Positions 17,158 to 26,001 of a DNA stretch of 64,000 nucleotides are shown piece after piece. Positions within the stretch are counted from its first letter, which is position 1, and every line of letters begins with the position of its first letter. The notes beneath the pieces were generated by a model. The model searched no databases. It worked only from the letters and a program-made list of their open reading frames with translations, and was not told the DNA's origin. A program made the position numbers and the translations under genes. Origin of the DNA: Kibdelosporangium aridum (lineage in GTDB: Bacteria > Actinomycetota > Actinomycetes > Mycobacteriales > Pseudonocardiaceae); contig NZ_FWXV01000005.1 in the NCBI RefSeq assembly GCF_900176515.1, positions 122,507-186,506 of the forward strand. The letters are read 5' to 3'.

Positions 17158-17964
17158 ATGAGACGCGTGATTGCGGCAGGGGTTGCGCTCGGCGTGGCAG
17201 CTGTCCTTTTCGGTGGGTCGCCAGCGGCGGCCGCCGAGCCACTCAAGATCACGATCGCCTTTGATGGCAAGGACATCACCGGAAACACCGTCACAGTGGA
17301 GCCGAGCAAGCCGGTCGAGCTGACGGTGACCGCGACCAACCAGAGCGACGCGGTGGTGAAGGTTCGCAGCGTGCGGCTGTCCGGCGTGGCACTGGCGTTG
17401 ACCTTCTTCTCCTACGACACAGTGGTTCCGTACGACATCCCGGCACGTCAGACGGTGACCCGGACCTTGGTGCTCGATCTGGCCGAGCTGGAAGGACAGG
17501 CCATCGGCCTGCTGCCGGCCACGGTGGAAGTCCTGGACATACAACGGGAAGTGATCGGCAGCTCGAAGACGGTCACCGACGTCCGCGGTTCACTGTGGTC
17601 GGTCTATGGCGTGTTCGGACTGGCATTGCTGGTGCTCACCGCGTTCATTTGGACGACAGCGCTGATCGCCCTTGCGCGGCACAAGCTTTCGCCCAACCGG
17701 TGGAACCGCGCCTTGCGTTTCCTGCCTGCCGGTATCGGAACCGGCCTGGTGGCGGTGGTTTCGCTGTCGGTGCTGCGGCTTGTTCCGCCGGAGCCCACAG
17801 TTGAGATCCCCATCGTTATCGCCGCTGCTGCGATCGGCCTAGTGCTCGGATACCTGACGCCGCACCCACTTCCGCCGCCACCGCCGCCACTGGGCGGCCC
17901 GGATGATCCGACGATCGGCATGACCACGCGCCGGATGGACAGCACCACCGAGGCTTACGGATGA
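17158..17964 (+). CDS. Exported protein with three transmembrane helices, unknown function
   Basis: A 268-residue protein. A signal peptide (residues 1-25, ending PAAAAEP) precedes a beta-rich extracytoplasmic domain (about 26-145: FDGKDITGNTVTVEPSKPVELTVTATNQSDAVVKV). Helices follow at about 147-170, 185-205 and 212-230, then a Pro-rich cytosolic tail. I recognise no family. Its stop overlaps the start of the kinase gene (17961), so it is probably the kinase's sensory or structural partner. Confidence 0.7.
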   Translation: MRRVIAAGVALGVAAVLFGGSPAAAAEPLKITIAFDGKDITGNTVTVEPSKPVELTVTATNQSDAVVKVRSVRLSGVALALTFFSYDTVVPYDIPARQTVTRTLVLDLAELEGQAIGLLPATVEVLDIQREVIGSSKTVTDVRGSLWSVYGVFGLALLVLTAFIWTTALIALARHKLSPNRWNRALRFLPAGIGTGLVAVVSLSVLRLVPPEPTVEIPIVIAAAAIGLVLGYLTPHPLPPPPPPLGGPDDPTIGMTTRRMDSTTEAYG

Positions 17965-19730
17965 CAGCGCCGCTGAGCATGGTCAACGCCTTGCCGCAGT
18001 ACACGATCGGCGGGCAGATCGGCTCCGGTGGAATGGGCGAGGTCTTCTCCGGCGTGCACCGGACGCTCAACCGTCAGGTGGCGATCAAGCAGCTGCCACC
18101 TGACATGGCCGGGCGGGTCGGTGCGTTCGTCCAGTTCGACCGCGAGGCAAGGGTTCTGGCGAGTCTGGACCACCCGCACATCGTGCCGGTCTACGACTAC
18201 GTGCAGAACCTGCTCGTGATGGAGAAGCTGGACGGCGGCACGGTGTTCGACCGGTTCCACGCCGGGAAGATCGACCAGGAGCAGGCCTGCGCCATCACGT
18301 TGGCGATGCTGTCGGGCCTGCACGCCGCGCATGTCGCGGGTGTGTTGCATTTGGACGTCAAACCGAAGAACCTGCTTTTCAACACCGCGGGCGTGGTGAA
18401 GGTCGCGGACTTCGGCATCGCGCAGGTGATCAGCGAAGGTGCCACGCTCGTCACGCACGGCGGCCAGATCCTTGGCACGCCCGCGTATATCGCCCCAGAA
18501 CAGGCGATGGGCAACGCTTTGACGCCTGCCGCGGATGTCTACGCGGCAGGCACGGTGTTATACGAACTACTCAGCGGCGATCTGCCGTTCGACCGGGATC
18601 GTGGTGCGCTGGCGTTGATTCGCCAGCACATGTTCGCCGATCCCAAGCAGATCGAACGCGTACCCGAACCGCTGGCAACGGTCGTGATGCGCAGTATCGC
18701 ACGGGAACTTCCCGCCAGGTACAAGGAAGCCGAGGCGTTCGCGACCGACTTGGCGTCGGCGGCGACGAGCGCCTACGGCCAGGGCTGGCTGGAACGATCC
18801 GGTATCCCGGTGCTGCACCTCGCACCACGGGTCGTCGCCGCCTTGGCGACCGGCGCGGCACCACGGGAAGAGCTGACAGTCGTCACGCCGAAGATCGGCA
18901 GCGACACAGCTGATCCGACCATTGTGGACCCGGACTCGCCTGCGCTGAAACGCCCGCGCGTGCCCGGCTGGATCGCGGCCGCGGCTCTGCTCGGCGTGGT
19001 CGTCGTGTCGTTGCTGACGCCCACAACGCTGTCACACGACAGCACGTCGAACATGTCGGTTCGCGGTGCGCCCAGCACCGGCCCAGCGACCGTGGATCTC
19101 ACCAAACCCGTCTCGGTCACTGGCGATGACGTGGTCGACGGGTCGTTGACGATGAGCATGTCCGGCGGGGGCATCCCGCTCGGCTCAGGCACGAGCCAGG
19201 TCGAACCGGATCGTGACCGGAAATTCACCACCGAGATCACGATGCCGCCGATCGCCCGCTGGATCGTCGGCGGCACCATCACCGGTGAGCTCCGGTGGAC
19301 ACCGAAAGGCGGCGGACCGGAAGCCGTCCAGACGTTCACGCTCAAGTCCGAACAACACCCGCTTGTCAGCCTGATGGGCACAGGCAGCCTGTTGCTCGCA
19401 CTGTTCGCCGCCGCCTACCTCGAGTCCATGTCGCGAACGCTGCGCCGCGGCTATCGGCGTCCGTCCGCGAAGTACAGCGCAGGCGTACTCGGTGCGTTGA
19501 TCGGTCTGTCGATCTGGACGTTCACCTCGGTGATGCTGGGCCACGAACTGAACATGGTCTTCGGCATCATGTCGGTCCTGCTGGCCGGCGCCGGCGCCGT
19601 GTGCCTGATCATCGCGACCGAGCGTGCCACTCTCATCGCGCGCCATCGGGCACTATGGCGAGATGGACGGCAGGGCGTACTTGGAGAAGTTGATCAGCGA
19701 CCGACTGCGGGCAGCCCGGGAACAGCCTGA
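17961..19730 (+). CDS. Membrane Ser/Thr protein kinase (PknB-type, non-RD)
   Basis: A 589-residue kinase. The P-loop GSGGMGEVF is at 21-29, the ATP lysine at K43 (VAIKQL), the catalytic loop HLDVKPKN at 130-137, DFG at 150-152 and APE in YIAPEQAMG. The residue before the catalytic Asp132 is Leu, not Arg, so it is a non-RD kinase, probably not controlled by activation-loop phosphorylation in the usual way. After the kinase domain come a helix (about 333-353), an extracytoplasmic beta domain, and three further helices. No PASTA repeats are present. Coupled to the exported protein upstream. Confidence 0.9.
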   Translation: MTAPLSMVNALPQYTIGGQIGSGGMGEVFSGVHRTLNRQVAIKQLPPDMAGRVGAFVQFDREARVLASLDHPHIVPVYDYVQNLLVMEKLDGGTVFDRFHAGKIDQEQACAITLAMLSGLHAAHVAGVLHLDVKPKNLLFNTAGVVKVADFGIAQVISEGATLVTHGGQILGTPAYIAPEQAMGNALTPAADVYAAGTVLYELLSGDLPFDRDRGALALIRQHMFADPKQIERVPEPLATVVMRSIARELPARYKEAEAFATDLASAATSAYGQGWLERSGIPVLHLAPRVVAALATGAAPREELTVVTPKIGSDTADPTIVDPDSPALKRPRVPGWIAAAALLGVVVVSLLTPTTLSHDSTSNMSVRGAPSTGPATVDLTKPVSVTGDDVVDGSLTMSMSGGGIPLGSGTSQVEPDRDRKFTTEITMPPIARWIVGGTITGELRWTPKGGGPEAVQTFTLKSEQHPLVSLMGTGSLLLALFAAAYLESMSRTLRRGYRRPSAKYSAGVLGALIGLSIWTFTSVMLGHELNMVFGIMSVLLAGAGAVCLIIATERATLIARHRALWRDGRQGVLGEVDQRPTAGSPGTA

Positions 19731-20361
19731 AGCCGTTCGCGGCGCTTCGATCAACCTGCAGGAGATCAACGGCATCGCGACCGGCCTGACCGCCGCGGGC
19801 GTCCTGACCCCGCAGGACGGGGATCGTCTGCTGACCGACCTGCGCAAGACGATGGAACGGGCCGGGTGGATCACTGTGGTCCGCCACCACACCTCGGAAA
19901 CGAGCCATTTCGGGCCTACGGCGTTCGCCCGGCGTTCCTCCGACGCGCCACCTGTCGTCCGCGGCCCGGCGGCTGTTCAGCCGACGGACCCACACGACCT
20001 GCTCAGGGTGGTTTCGTTGGTCGGCAGAAGTGTCAAACACGGTGACATCAGCCGGACCTTCATCAGCCTCGAGGTATGGAGCGGCGCCCTGATCCTGCGT
20101 TCGGCGCTGCCGCAGGACAGCGACTGGCAGTCGGAAAGCATCCGGCAGTTCTTCGACGGACGCATCCGTTGGCGCGCCTGGGATGACCACGGCACGCAGT
20201 ACCGCAGCACAAGCATGTCCGGCGGAAGCTCGTCGGCCGTCAGTGGCCTGCTGTTTGAGAACCGGGCGTTCTTCCCAAGTCCGCCCGAAGGGGCAGACCT
20301 TCTGACAGTCATCGCCGAACACCCGGACCACCAAGCGGTCGTCGAACTGCCGCTGCACTAG
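19663..20361 (+). CDS. Soluble protein of unknown function downstream of the kinase
   Basis: A 232-residue protein from the ATG at 19663 (MDGRAYLEKLISDRLRAAREQ), which overlaps the kinase 3' end by 68 bp in another frame. The N-terminal 80 residues are helical; residues about 105-232 look beta-rich (ISRTFISLEVWSGALILRSALP; GADLLTVIAEH). No signal peptide or membrane segment. I recognise no family. Position suggests a substrate or effector of the kinase. Confidence 0.6.
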   Translation: MDGRAYLEKLISDRLRAAREQPEAVRGASINLQEINGIATGLTAAGVLTPQDGDRLLTDLRKTMERAGWITVVRHHTSETSHFGPTAFARRSSDAPPVVRGPAAVQPTDPHDLLRVVSLVGRSVKHGDISRTFISLEVWSGALILRSALPQDSDWQSESIRQFFDGRIRWRAWDDHGTQYRSTSMSGGSSSAVSGLLFENRAFFPSPPEGADLLTVIAEHPDHQAVVELPLH

Positions 20362-20372
20362 CCCAACAAGCC

Positions 20373-20506
20373 GTGTCCACCATTCCGGCACCCTGAAACA
20401 CACGTTCCGGCACCACCAAATTCTTGGCTCAGCCCATCTCATGGTGCCGGAATGGTCATCACATGGTGCACGAAAGTGCATTTCGTCGTGTCGCAAAGGT
20501 GGACAC
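20373..20506. repeat. 134-bp nested inverted-repeat element (MITE-like)
   Basis: Outer inverted repeats GTGTCCACC (20373-20381) and GGTGGACAC (20498-20506) enclose inner 13-bp inverted repeats CCATTCCGGCACC (20380-20392) and GGTGCCGGAATGG (20443-20455). A further direct copy of TTCCGGCACC lies at 20405-20414. Multiple short repeats within each end resemble the ends of IS21-type elements. No coding capacity and no clear target duplication. It lies between two convergent genes. A complex bidirectional terminator is the alternative. Confidence 0.55.
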
Positions 20507-20511
20507 GCGGG

Positions 20512-21738
20512 TCATGGGCGGTGCACCTGGCCGTCAGCTCCGCGTAGCAGTGCCCATCGGTCGTGGTCGCCTGGCTCAGGTGGCGGGTATTGCTTGGCTG
20601 CGGCCTCGTCGAAGTCCACGCCCAATCCGGGATCGAGCGATGGGCGTAGGACGCCGTGGTCGGGAACGGGAGTGCCGGGGAAGACTTCGAGGGTGGCTTC
20701 GCGGAGCGTGGCGGCCTCTTGGACACCGAACGACGGTGACGAGATGTCGATGGCCAGGTTTGCGGCGTGGCCAATGGGACTCACGTCGCCTGGGCCGTGT
20801 GGAGCGATCCGGATGCCGGTGAGTTCGCATGCGGCGACGAGTTTGCGGACCGGTGTCAGGCCGCCGAGGGTGGGGATGCGGATTCTGGCGAAGTCGATTG
20901 CCCGGGCGTGGATCAGTGGCAGGAACTGGGTTACGTCGTGGAACAGTTCACCCATCGCCAACGGGACCGGCGAAGCCCGGAAGTCCGCGAAATACCCGGC
21001 ATCCTCCGGTGCCAGCAGGTCTTCGAGGAAGAACAAGTCCAGCTCCTCGACCGCGGCCAGCAAACTGCGCGCCTGCGCCGGAGTCAGCCGCTCGTGCACG
21101 TCGTGCAGCAGTTCGAGGCCGTCCGGTATCCCCGACCGGACGGCACTCAGCACTGCGGGGACGAAACCGAGATATGCCAAGGAATCCCATCGTCCGTCCC
21201 GCGATCGGGACAACGCACCGGCGCCGTATGTGTCCGTGCCCGGGACGGCAACCTGGACGCGGATATGCCGGAAACCGCGTTCAGTCGCGGCGATCACACC
21301 GTCGACGATCTCCTCGACCTCACGACCGTCCACATGGGTGTACGCGGAGGCATACTCACGGACTCGGCCACCCAGCAACGAGAACAGCGGCAGCCCGGCG
21401 GTTTTCGCCTTGATATCCCACAAAGCCACGTCGATTCCGGCGAGGGCGTTGCCTTCGATCGACCCGCCGCGCCAGTAGCCCGAGTTAAGCAACAACCGGT
21501 GGATGTCCTCGATGTCCGAGGGGTCACGGCCGATCACCATCGGGCCGAGGTAATCGTCGATCACCGATCGTACGGCCAGAGTCCGCTGTGGATCGCTCGC
21601 GCAGCCCAGGCCATAGAGGCCGGGCTCGGAGGTCTCCACTCGCACGATCAGGTACGGCGACCCTTGCGGCGCGGTCAGAAACGTTCGAACCGCGGTGATC
21701 CGCACACCGGTGCTCGGCCACGGTGCCGAGGCGAGCAT
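20512..21738 (-). CDS. Enolase-superfamily sugar acid dehydratase (ManD/RspA-like)
   Basis: A 408-residue enzyme. The C-terminal barrel shows the ManD-type metal and acid/base residues: HDVHERLTP, FLEDLLAPED and AMGELFHD carry the three metal ligands, and APHGPGDVSP the catalytic His. The tail GLGVDFDEAAAKQYP is also typical. Family members dehydrate D-mannonate or D-gluconate to 2-keto-3-deoxygluconate. The ATG at 21738 overlaps the regulator stop by one base (TGATG). With the importer and dehydrogenase across the divergent promoter it forms a sugar-acid pathway. Confidence 0.87.
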   Translation of the reverse strand: MLASAPWPSTGVRITAVRTFLTAPQGSPYLIVRVETSEPGLYGLGCASDPQRTLAVRSVIDDYLGPMVIGRDPSDIEDIHRLLLNSGYWRGGSIEGNALAGIDVALWDIKAKTAGLPLFSLLGGRVREYASAYTHVDGREVEEIVDGVIAATERGFRHIRVQVAVPGTDTYGAGALSRSRDGRWDSLAYLGFVPAVLSAVRSGIPDGLELLHDVHERLTPAQARSLLAAVEELDLFFLEDLLAPEDAGYFADFRASPVPLAMGELFHDVTQFLPLIHARAIDFARIRIPTLGGLTPVRKLVAACELTGIRIAPHGPGDVSPIGHAANLAIDISSPSFGVQEAATLREATLEVFPGTPVPDHGVLRPSLDPGLGVDFDEAAAKQYPPPEPGDHDRWALLRGADGQVHRP

Positions 21739-22844
21739 CAGCGGCCTTCCCAAGGCGCGCCGACGACTCGGAGATGGCCTGGCGCGGATTTCCGGTTCTT
21801 CACCGTCACCGGCAGCACGATCATCTCGGGGTCGGCCGGTCCTTCGGTGACCCGGGAGTGCAGCAGGCGCATCGCGCGGCGGCCCAGTTCCCGCGACGGG
21901 AGCTCGACCGCGGCCACCGTCAACGGCAGTACGTCGAACGGGCCCGCGTCGTCCATTCCGGCCAGATCGACGTCACCGGGAATGTCCAATCCCAACGCCG
22001 CCAGGTCGTGTGCGGCTGTGGCAAGAGCGTAACCGTTGGAGCACAGGAAGACTGTCGGCGGCTGCGGTCCATTGAGGAGCTCACGCAACATTGCTCGGCG
22101 TTGCTCGACAGGCTGGCTCCGGTAACGGCGCAACACCGTGAGATCGGGACGGGCAGGGATGTTGTGCTCCCGCAAGGCTTGCAGATGACCGGCCAGCCGG
22201 TCTCGGACACTGGTCGCATCGGTCTCGTCCCACAGGGTCGCGATCACGCGATGGCCGATGCCGATCAGCTCGACCGTGAGATCATGGCCCGCGCCGAAGT
22301 TGTCGACCAGCACCGCGTCGGTCGCCAGGTCCGGCCGGTACCGGTCGACCATGACCAGCGGCACCCGGTGGCTGCGGACCTCTTCGTAGACGCCTTCGAT
22401 CCTGCTGCCTTCGGCGGGGTAGATGATGATCCCGCTTGCGTTGTGCGCCAACGCCTGGCGTAACGCGTGCTCCTCACGCGCTGTATCGCCCTCGCAGTGC
22501 GTGAGGTACAGCCGGTAGCCGAATTCGGCGCAGCCTGCCTCGACCCCGGCGAGCAACTGCGACACGTGCGGGCCGTGGTACTGCAGGATGCACGCGACCG
22601 TCTGATCACCAGGAGCCGGTTTCCGTTCCGCGACAAAGGTTCCCTGGCCACGCCTGCGCACGACGTGGCCTTCGGCGGCGAGCTCGTTCAGCGCGCGCAC
22701 GGCCGTGGCGTGGCTGACCCCGAAACGTTCGCAGATCTCCCGCTGGGTCACGAACGGCTTGCCGGGGGAGTACTCGCCTGCCGCGATGGCAGCCAGAAGC
22801 TCCCGCTTCACCTGCTGGTAGAGCGGCGGTTGGGCTCCAGTCAC
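21738..22844 (-). CDS. GntR-LacI hybrid transcriptional regulator (AraR-like architecture)
   Basis: A 368-residue regulator. The N-terminal GntR winged helix (residues 6-75: PLYQQVKRELLAAIAAGEYSPGKPFVTQREICERFGVSHATAVRALNEL) is joined to a LacI/periplasmic-binding effector domain (from about 83: VACILQYHGPHVSQLLAGVEAG, to AGMDDAGPFDVLPLTVAAVELPSRELG). This combination senses a sugar ligand. It is divergent from the ABC importer and co-transcribed with the dehydratase; the two ACATGCTAA repeats between are its likely sites. Confidence 0.9.
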   Translation of the reverse strand: MTGAQPPLYQQVKRELLAAIAAGEYSPGKPFVTQREICERFGVSHATAVRALNELAAEGHVVRRRGQGTFVAERKPAPGDQTVACILQYHGPHVSQLLAGVEAGCAEFGYRLYLTHCEGDTAREEHALRQALAHNASGIIIYPAEGSRIEGVYEEVRSHRVPLVMVDRYRPDLATDAVLVDNFGAGHDLTVELIGIGHRVIATLWDETDATSVRDRLAGHLQALREHNIPARPDLTVLRRYRSQPVEQRRAMLRELLNGPQPPTVFLCSNGYALATAAHDLAALGLDIPGDVDLAGMDDAGPFDVLPLTVAAVELPSRELGRRAMRLLHSRVTEGPADPEMIVLPVTVKNRKSAPGHLRVVGAPWEGR

Positions 22845-22856
22845 CCGAGCACTTTA

Positions 22857-22883
22857 ACATGCTAATGGTCCTTGACATGCTAA
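22857..22883. promoter_or_regulatory. Paired operator half-sites between the GntR-LacI regulator and the ABC importer
   Basis: Two direct copies of ACATGCTAA (22857-22865 and 22875-22883) are 18 bp apart. Each is embedded in an imperfect dyad of TTRACATGCTAA form with a CATG centre. The second overlaps a TTGACA (22872-22877) that can serve as the -35 box of the importer promoter. Binding would control both divergent units. Confidence 0.6.
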
Positions 22884-22931
22884 ATCTGGCGACCTTACGG
22901 TGTGCCACAGATCAGGCACTGGGAGGACATC

Positions 22932-24287
22932 GTGGTCCGGCTTCTGGCTGCTTTAACCGCATCAGCTCTGTTCGTCAGTGGGTGCAGTGGTTCGTCGTCC
23001 GGCGGCGGCTCGGGCGACGTGACGCTGGAGATGTGGACCTTCAAGCAGACCCACGTCAAACCGCTCGAGGCCGCGGCCGCCACGTTCAAGCAGCAGACCG
23101 GGATCACGGTGAAGGTCACCGCCTACACCCCGGACGACACCTTCAAGAGCAAGGTCATGAGCGCCGCGTCCACCAAAAATCTGGCGGACGTGATGGAGGT
23201 GCACGCGGCAGGCGAGGATTTCGTGCTTGGCGGCGCCGGAATCCTCGCCGACTTGAAGGACACCGTTAACGAAGGCTGGAAAGCTCGCTTCCTCAAGGGA
23301 ACCGCGGACGCCGGCCTGGTCAGCGACCTGCGTTACCAGCGCTCGTTGCAGCCGAAAGCGGCCGACGCGGGCATCAAGCAGGGGCAGTTGTTCAGCGTCC
23401 CGTTCACCACCGGTGCCTTCGGCATCGTCTACGCCAACAAGGCCAAGCTGGCAGCGGCCGGACTCGACCCGGCCAAACCACCCGCCACGTGGGCGGATTT
23501 CATCTCGTGGCTGAAGACCGCGCAGGAGAAGGACCCGCAGTCGGGCGGGTTGACGTTGGGGCTGAAGTCCTCCAGCACCGGCTTCAACTGGACACTGCAG
23601 CCGCTGGCGTACGCGTACCTGGGCAAGGAACGCTACCAAGCGTTGTTCGGCAAGGACTCGGGCAAGGCCTTCGGCAGTCCGGACGGGCAGCAGGTGCTGG
23701 CCTTGTACGACCAGCTCACCCCGTATTGGACGCCGGGCACCCAGACACTGGGCATCGATGACGCTGACCGAGCGTTTGCTCAGGGCAAGTCGACCTTCAA
23801 CATCGGCGGCACGTTCACCCTCGCCGCCATCCAACAAGAAGGCATGAAGGCCGGCGACGTGCTCGCGTTCAGCCTGCCCGCCGCCGCGGACGGGGCGGTG
23901 AAGAACCTGAAGCTCGCGCCGCTGGCACTGACCGGGCTGTCGATGTCGGCGCAGACCAAGAACCCGGACGCGGTCGTCAAATGGATGGACTTCCTGACCA
24001 CAGTGGACCAGGCAGGCGCGTTCGCCAAGGCATCGCTCGACCTTCCCGGCGTCGACCTCGGCGACAAGGCGGGCGAGTTGCTGGGACCGGACTTGGCGGC
24101 ACTGCAGCAGAGCTTCGGCGATCCAGGCCCGCAGACCTACGACGCGTTCGACGTCGCCTTCCAGAGTCCCACGTACGACCAGGCGATCGCCGGTGACGCG
24201 CTGGTGAAGATGTCACCGTTGAAGCAGGAGACACCCGAGTCGACCAACCGCCAGCTCGGCACGATCATCGCCGACTCGTGGAAGTAA
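22932..24287 (+). CDS. ABC sugar transporter substrate-binding lipoprotein
   Basis: A 451-residue cluster-B (MalE-like) binding protein. The GTG at 22932 follows GGGAGG and gives a signal peptide with lipobox VSGC. The mature region starts VTLEMWTFKQTHVKPLEAAAATF, typical of sugar-binding proteins. It would capture the substrate, probably an oligosaccharide or uronic acid derivative, outside the membrane. First gene of the five-gene operon running to 27916. Confidence 0.92.
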   Translation: MVRLLAALTASALFVSGCSGSSSGGGSGDVTLEMWTFKQTHVKPLEAAAATFKQQTGITVKVTAYTPDDTFKSKVMSAASTKNLADVMEVHAAGEDFVLGGAGILADLKDTVNEGWKARFLKGTADAGLVSDLRYQRSLQPKAADAGIKQGQLFSVPFTTGAFGIVYANKAKLAAAGLDPAKPPATWADFISWLKTAQEKDPQSGGLTLGLKSSSTGFNWTLQPLAYAYLGKERYQALFGKDSGKAFGSPDGQQVLALYDQLTPYWTPGTQTLGIDDADRAFAQGKSTFNIGGTFTLAAIQQEGMKAGDVLAFSLPAAADGAVKNLKLAPLALTGLSMSAQTKNPDAVVKWMDFLTTVDQAGAFAKASLDLPGVDLGDKAGELLGPDLAALQQSFGDPGPQTYDAFDVAFQSPTYDQAIAGDALVKMSPLKQETPESTNRQLGTIIADSWK

Positions 24288-25192
24288 AGCGCCGCCGCAG
24301 GACTCGCGAAGCGCTCACGGGATACGCGTTCATCCTGCCCGCGGTGATCTTCTTCGCCGTGCTGGGCGTGTACACCCTGGGCTACAGCCTGCTGCTGAGC
24401 TTCGCGAGGTGGAACGGGTTCAGTCCACACTGGACATGGGTGGGCATCGACAACTACCTGGACGTGCTGTTCCGCGACCCGAACGTCGCGCCGTACGTCC
24501 TGGACGCGGCGGTGCACACGCTGCTGGTGATGATCGTGGTGCCGATTCTGGCGGTGGTGGCCGGCTTGCCGGTCGCGCTCGCGTTGAACCGCATCACGTT
24601 CCTGCGCACCACATTGCGGACGGTGTTCTTCCTGCCGTACGTCACCACCGGTATCGCGGTGTTCTACGCGTGGACGTATGTCCTGCAGCCACAAGGTTCG
24701 CTGAACTTCATCCTCGAATCACTGGGGCTGGGCACGTTGGCTCAACCCCAAGGATTCCTGGGCAACCCGGCGACCGCGCTGCCGACTTTGATCGCGGTGA
24801 TGGCGTGGTCGTCGATCCCGATCGCGATCCTGCTCTACCTCACCGGGCTGCAGGCGATCGACCCCGCGGTGCTCGATGCGGCCAAAGTGGACGGCGCAAC
24901 CGGGTTGCGCACCACGACGTCGGTGATCTGGCCGCTGCTTCGGCCGATCACCGCGGCAGTGGTCCTGCTGAACCTCAGAGACGCCTTGCAGGGCTTCCAG
25001 ATGTTCCTGCTGATGACCAACGGCGGGCCGGGCGGGCACACCAACGTACTCGGGCTGGAGATCTACAAGCAGGCGTTCTTCAAGGAACTAAGGCCCACTC
25101 TGGGCATCGCCAGCGCGATCGGCTGGCTGCTGTTCGTCGCCGCGATTCTGCTGGCGTTCGTGAACGTCCGGATGCTGCGGAGCCGCACATGA
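24278..25192 (+). CDS. ABC sugar transporter permease (MalF/UgpA-like)
   Basis: A 304-residue permease with six membrane helices. The EAA loop reads LDAAKVDGATGLRTTTSVIWPLLRP. The GTG at 24278 overlaps the end of the binding-protein gene. No ATPase gene is present in the operon, so a shared MsiK-type ATPase encoded elsewhere must energise it, as is common in actinomycetes. Confidence 0.92.
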   Translation: MEVKRRRRTREALTGYAFILPAVIFFAVLGVYTLGYSLLLSFARWNGFSPHWTWVGIDNYLDVLFRDPNVAPYVLDAAVHTLLVMIVVPILAVVAGLPVALALNRITFLRTTLRTVFFLPYVTTGIAVFYAWTYVLQPQGSLNFILESLGLGTLAQPQGFLGNPATALPTLIAVMAWSSIPIAILLYLTGLQAIDPAVLDAAKVDGATGLRTTTSVIWPLLRPITAAVVLLNLRDALQGFQMFLLMTNGGPGGHTNVLGLEIYKQAFFKELRPTLGIASAIGWLLFVAAILLAFVNVRMLRSRT

Positions 25193-26001
25193 AGGCCCGT
25201 GTCATCGCCTATGTCGTCCTCGGCGGCTACGCCCTGATCAGCCTGTACCCGTTCGCCTGGATGGTGTCGGGTGCGTTCAAGGACCGCCAGGAAGTGCTGG
25301 ACGGCGGCACCCTGATCCCGGACCGGCCCACGCTCGACACGTTCGCCACGACCTGGGGCGAACTGGACTTCCTGCAGTACTTCGGCAACAGCCTGCTGGT
25401 CACCGGCGCGACCGTGATCGGTGTGTTGGTCGTCTACTCCCTGGCGTCGTACGCCTTCGCGGTGCTGAAGTTCCCGGGCAGCAAGGTGATCTACGCTGGG
25501 TTCGTCTCGCTGCTGTTCGTACCGGGTATCACGGTGTTGCTGCCGGTGGTGATCCTGCAGCAGGAACTGGAAATCCTCGGCACGCGACTGGGCCTCGTGC
25601 TGCCGTTCATCAACGGCACGGCACCATTGGCGATCCTGTTGCTCACCAACGCCTTCCGATCGGTCCCCAGCGAGCTGCGGGAGTCGGCGCGGTGCGACGG
25701 AGCCAGCGAGCTGCGCACGTTCCTGTCGATCTACCTGCCGGTGTGCCGCCCGGCGCTGGTCACGATCGCCCTGCTGACCGCGGTGCCGACGTGGAACGAG
25801 TTCGTGCTGACCAGGGTGTCGCTCAACGACCCCGCGGTGTTCACCTTGCCGCTCGGGGTGCAGAGCCTGATGTCGACCACGTCACCGCAGTACAACGTGA
25901 TCATGGCGGCGTCGGTGATCATCGTGCTGCCGGTGATCGTGCTGTTCGTGTTGCTGCAGCGGTATTTCGTCAACGGACTCGTAGGGGCGGTCAAAGGGTG
26001 A
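25189..26001 (+). CDS. ABC sugar transporter permease (MalG/UgpE-like)
   Basis: A 270-residue permease. The EAA loop is ESARCDGASELRTFLSIYLPVCRP, and the usual YPFAWMVSGAFK opening and C-terminal helix are present. It pairs with the preceding permease; its ATG overlaps that gene's stop (ATGA). Confidence 0.92.
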   Translation: MKARVIAYVVLGGYALISLYPFAWMVSGAFKDRQEVLDGGTLIPDRPTLDTFATTWGELDFLQYFGNSLLVTGATVIGVLVVYSLASYAFAVLKFPGSKVIYAGFVSLLFVPGITVLLPVVILQQELEILGTRLGLVLPFINGTAPLAILLLTNAFRSVPSELRESARCDGASELRTFLSIYLPVCRPALVTIALLTAVPTWNEFVLTRVSLNDPAVFTLPLGVQSLMSTTSPQYNVIMAASVIIVLPVIVLFVLLQRYFVNGLVGAVKG

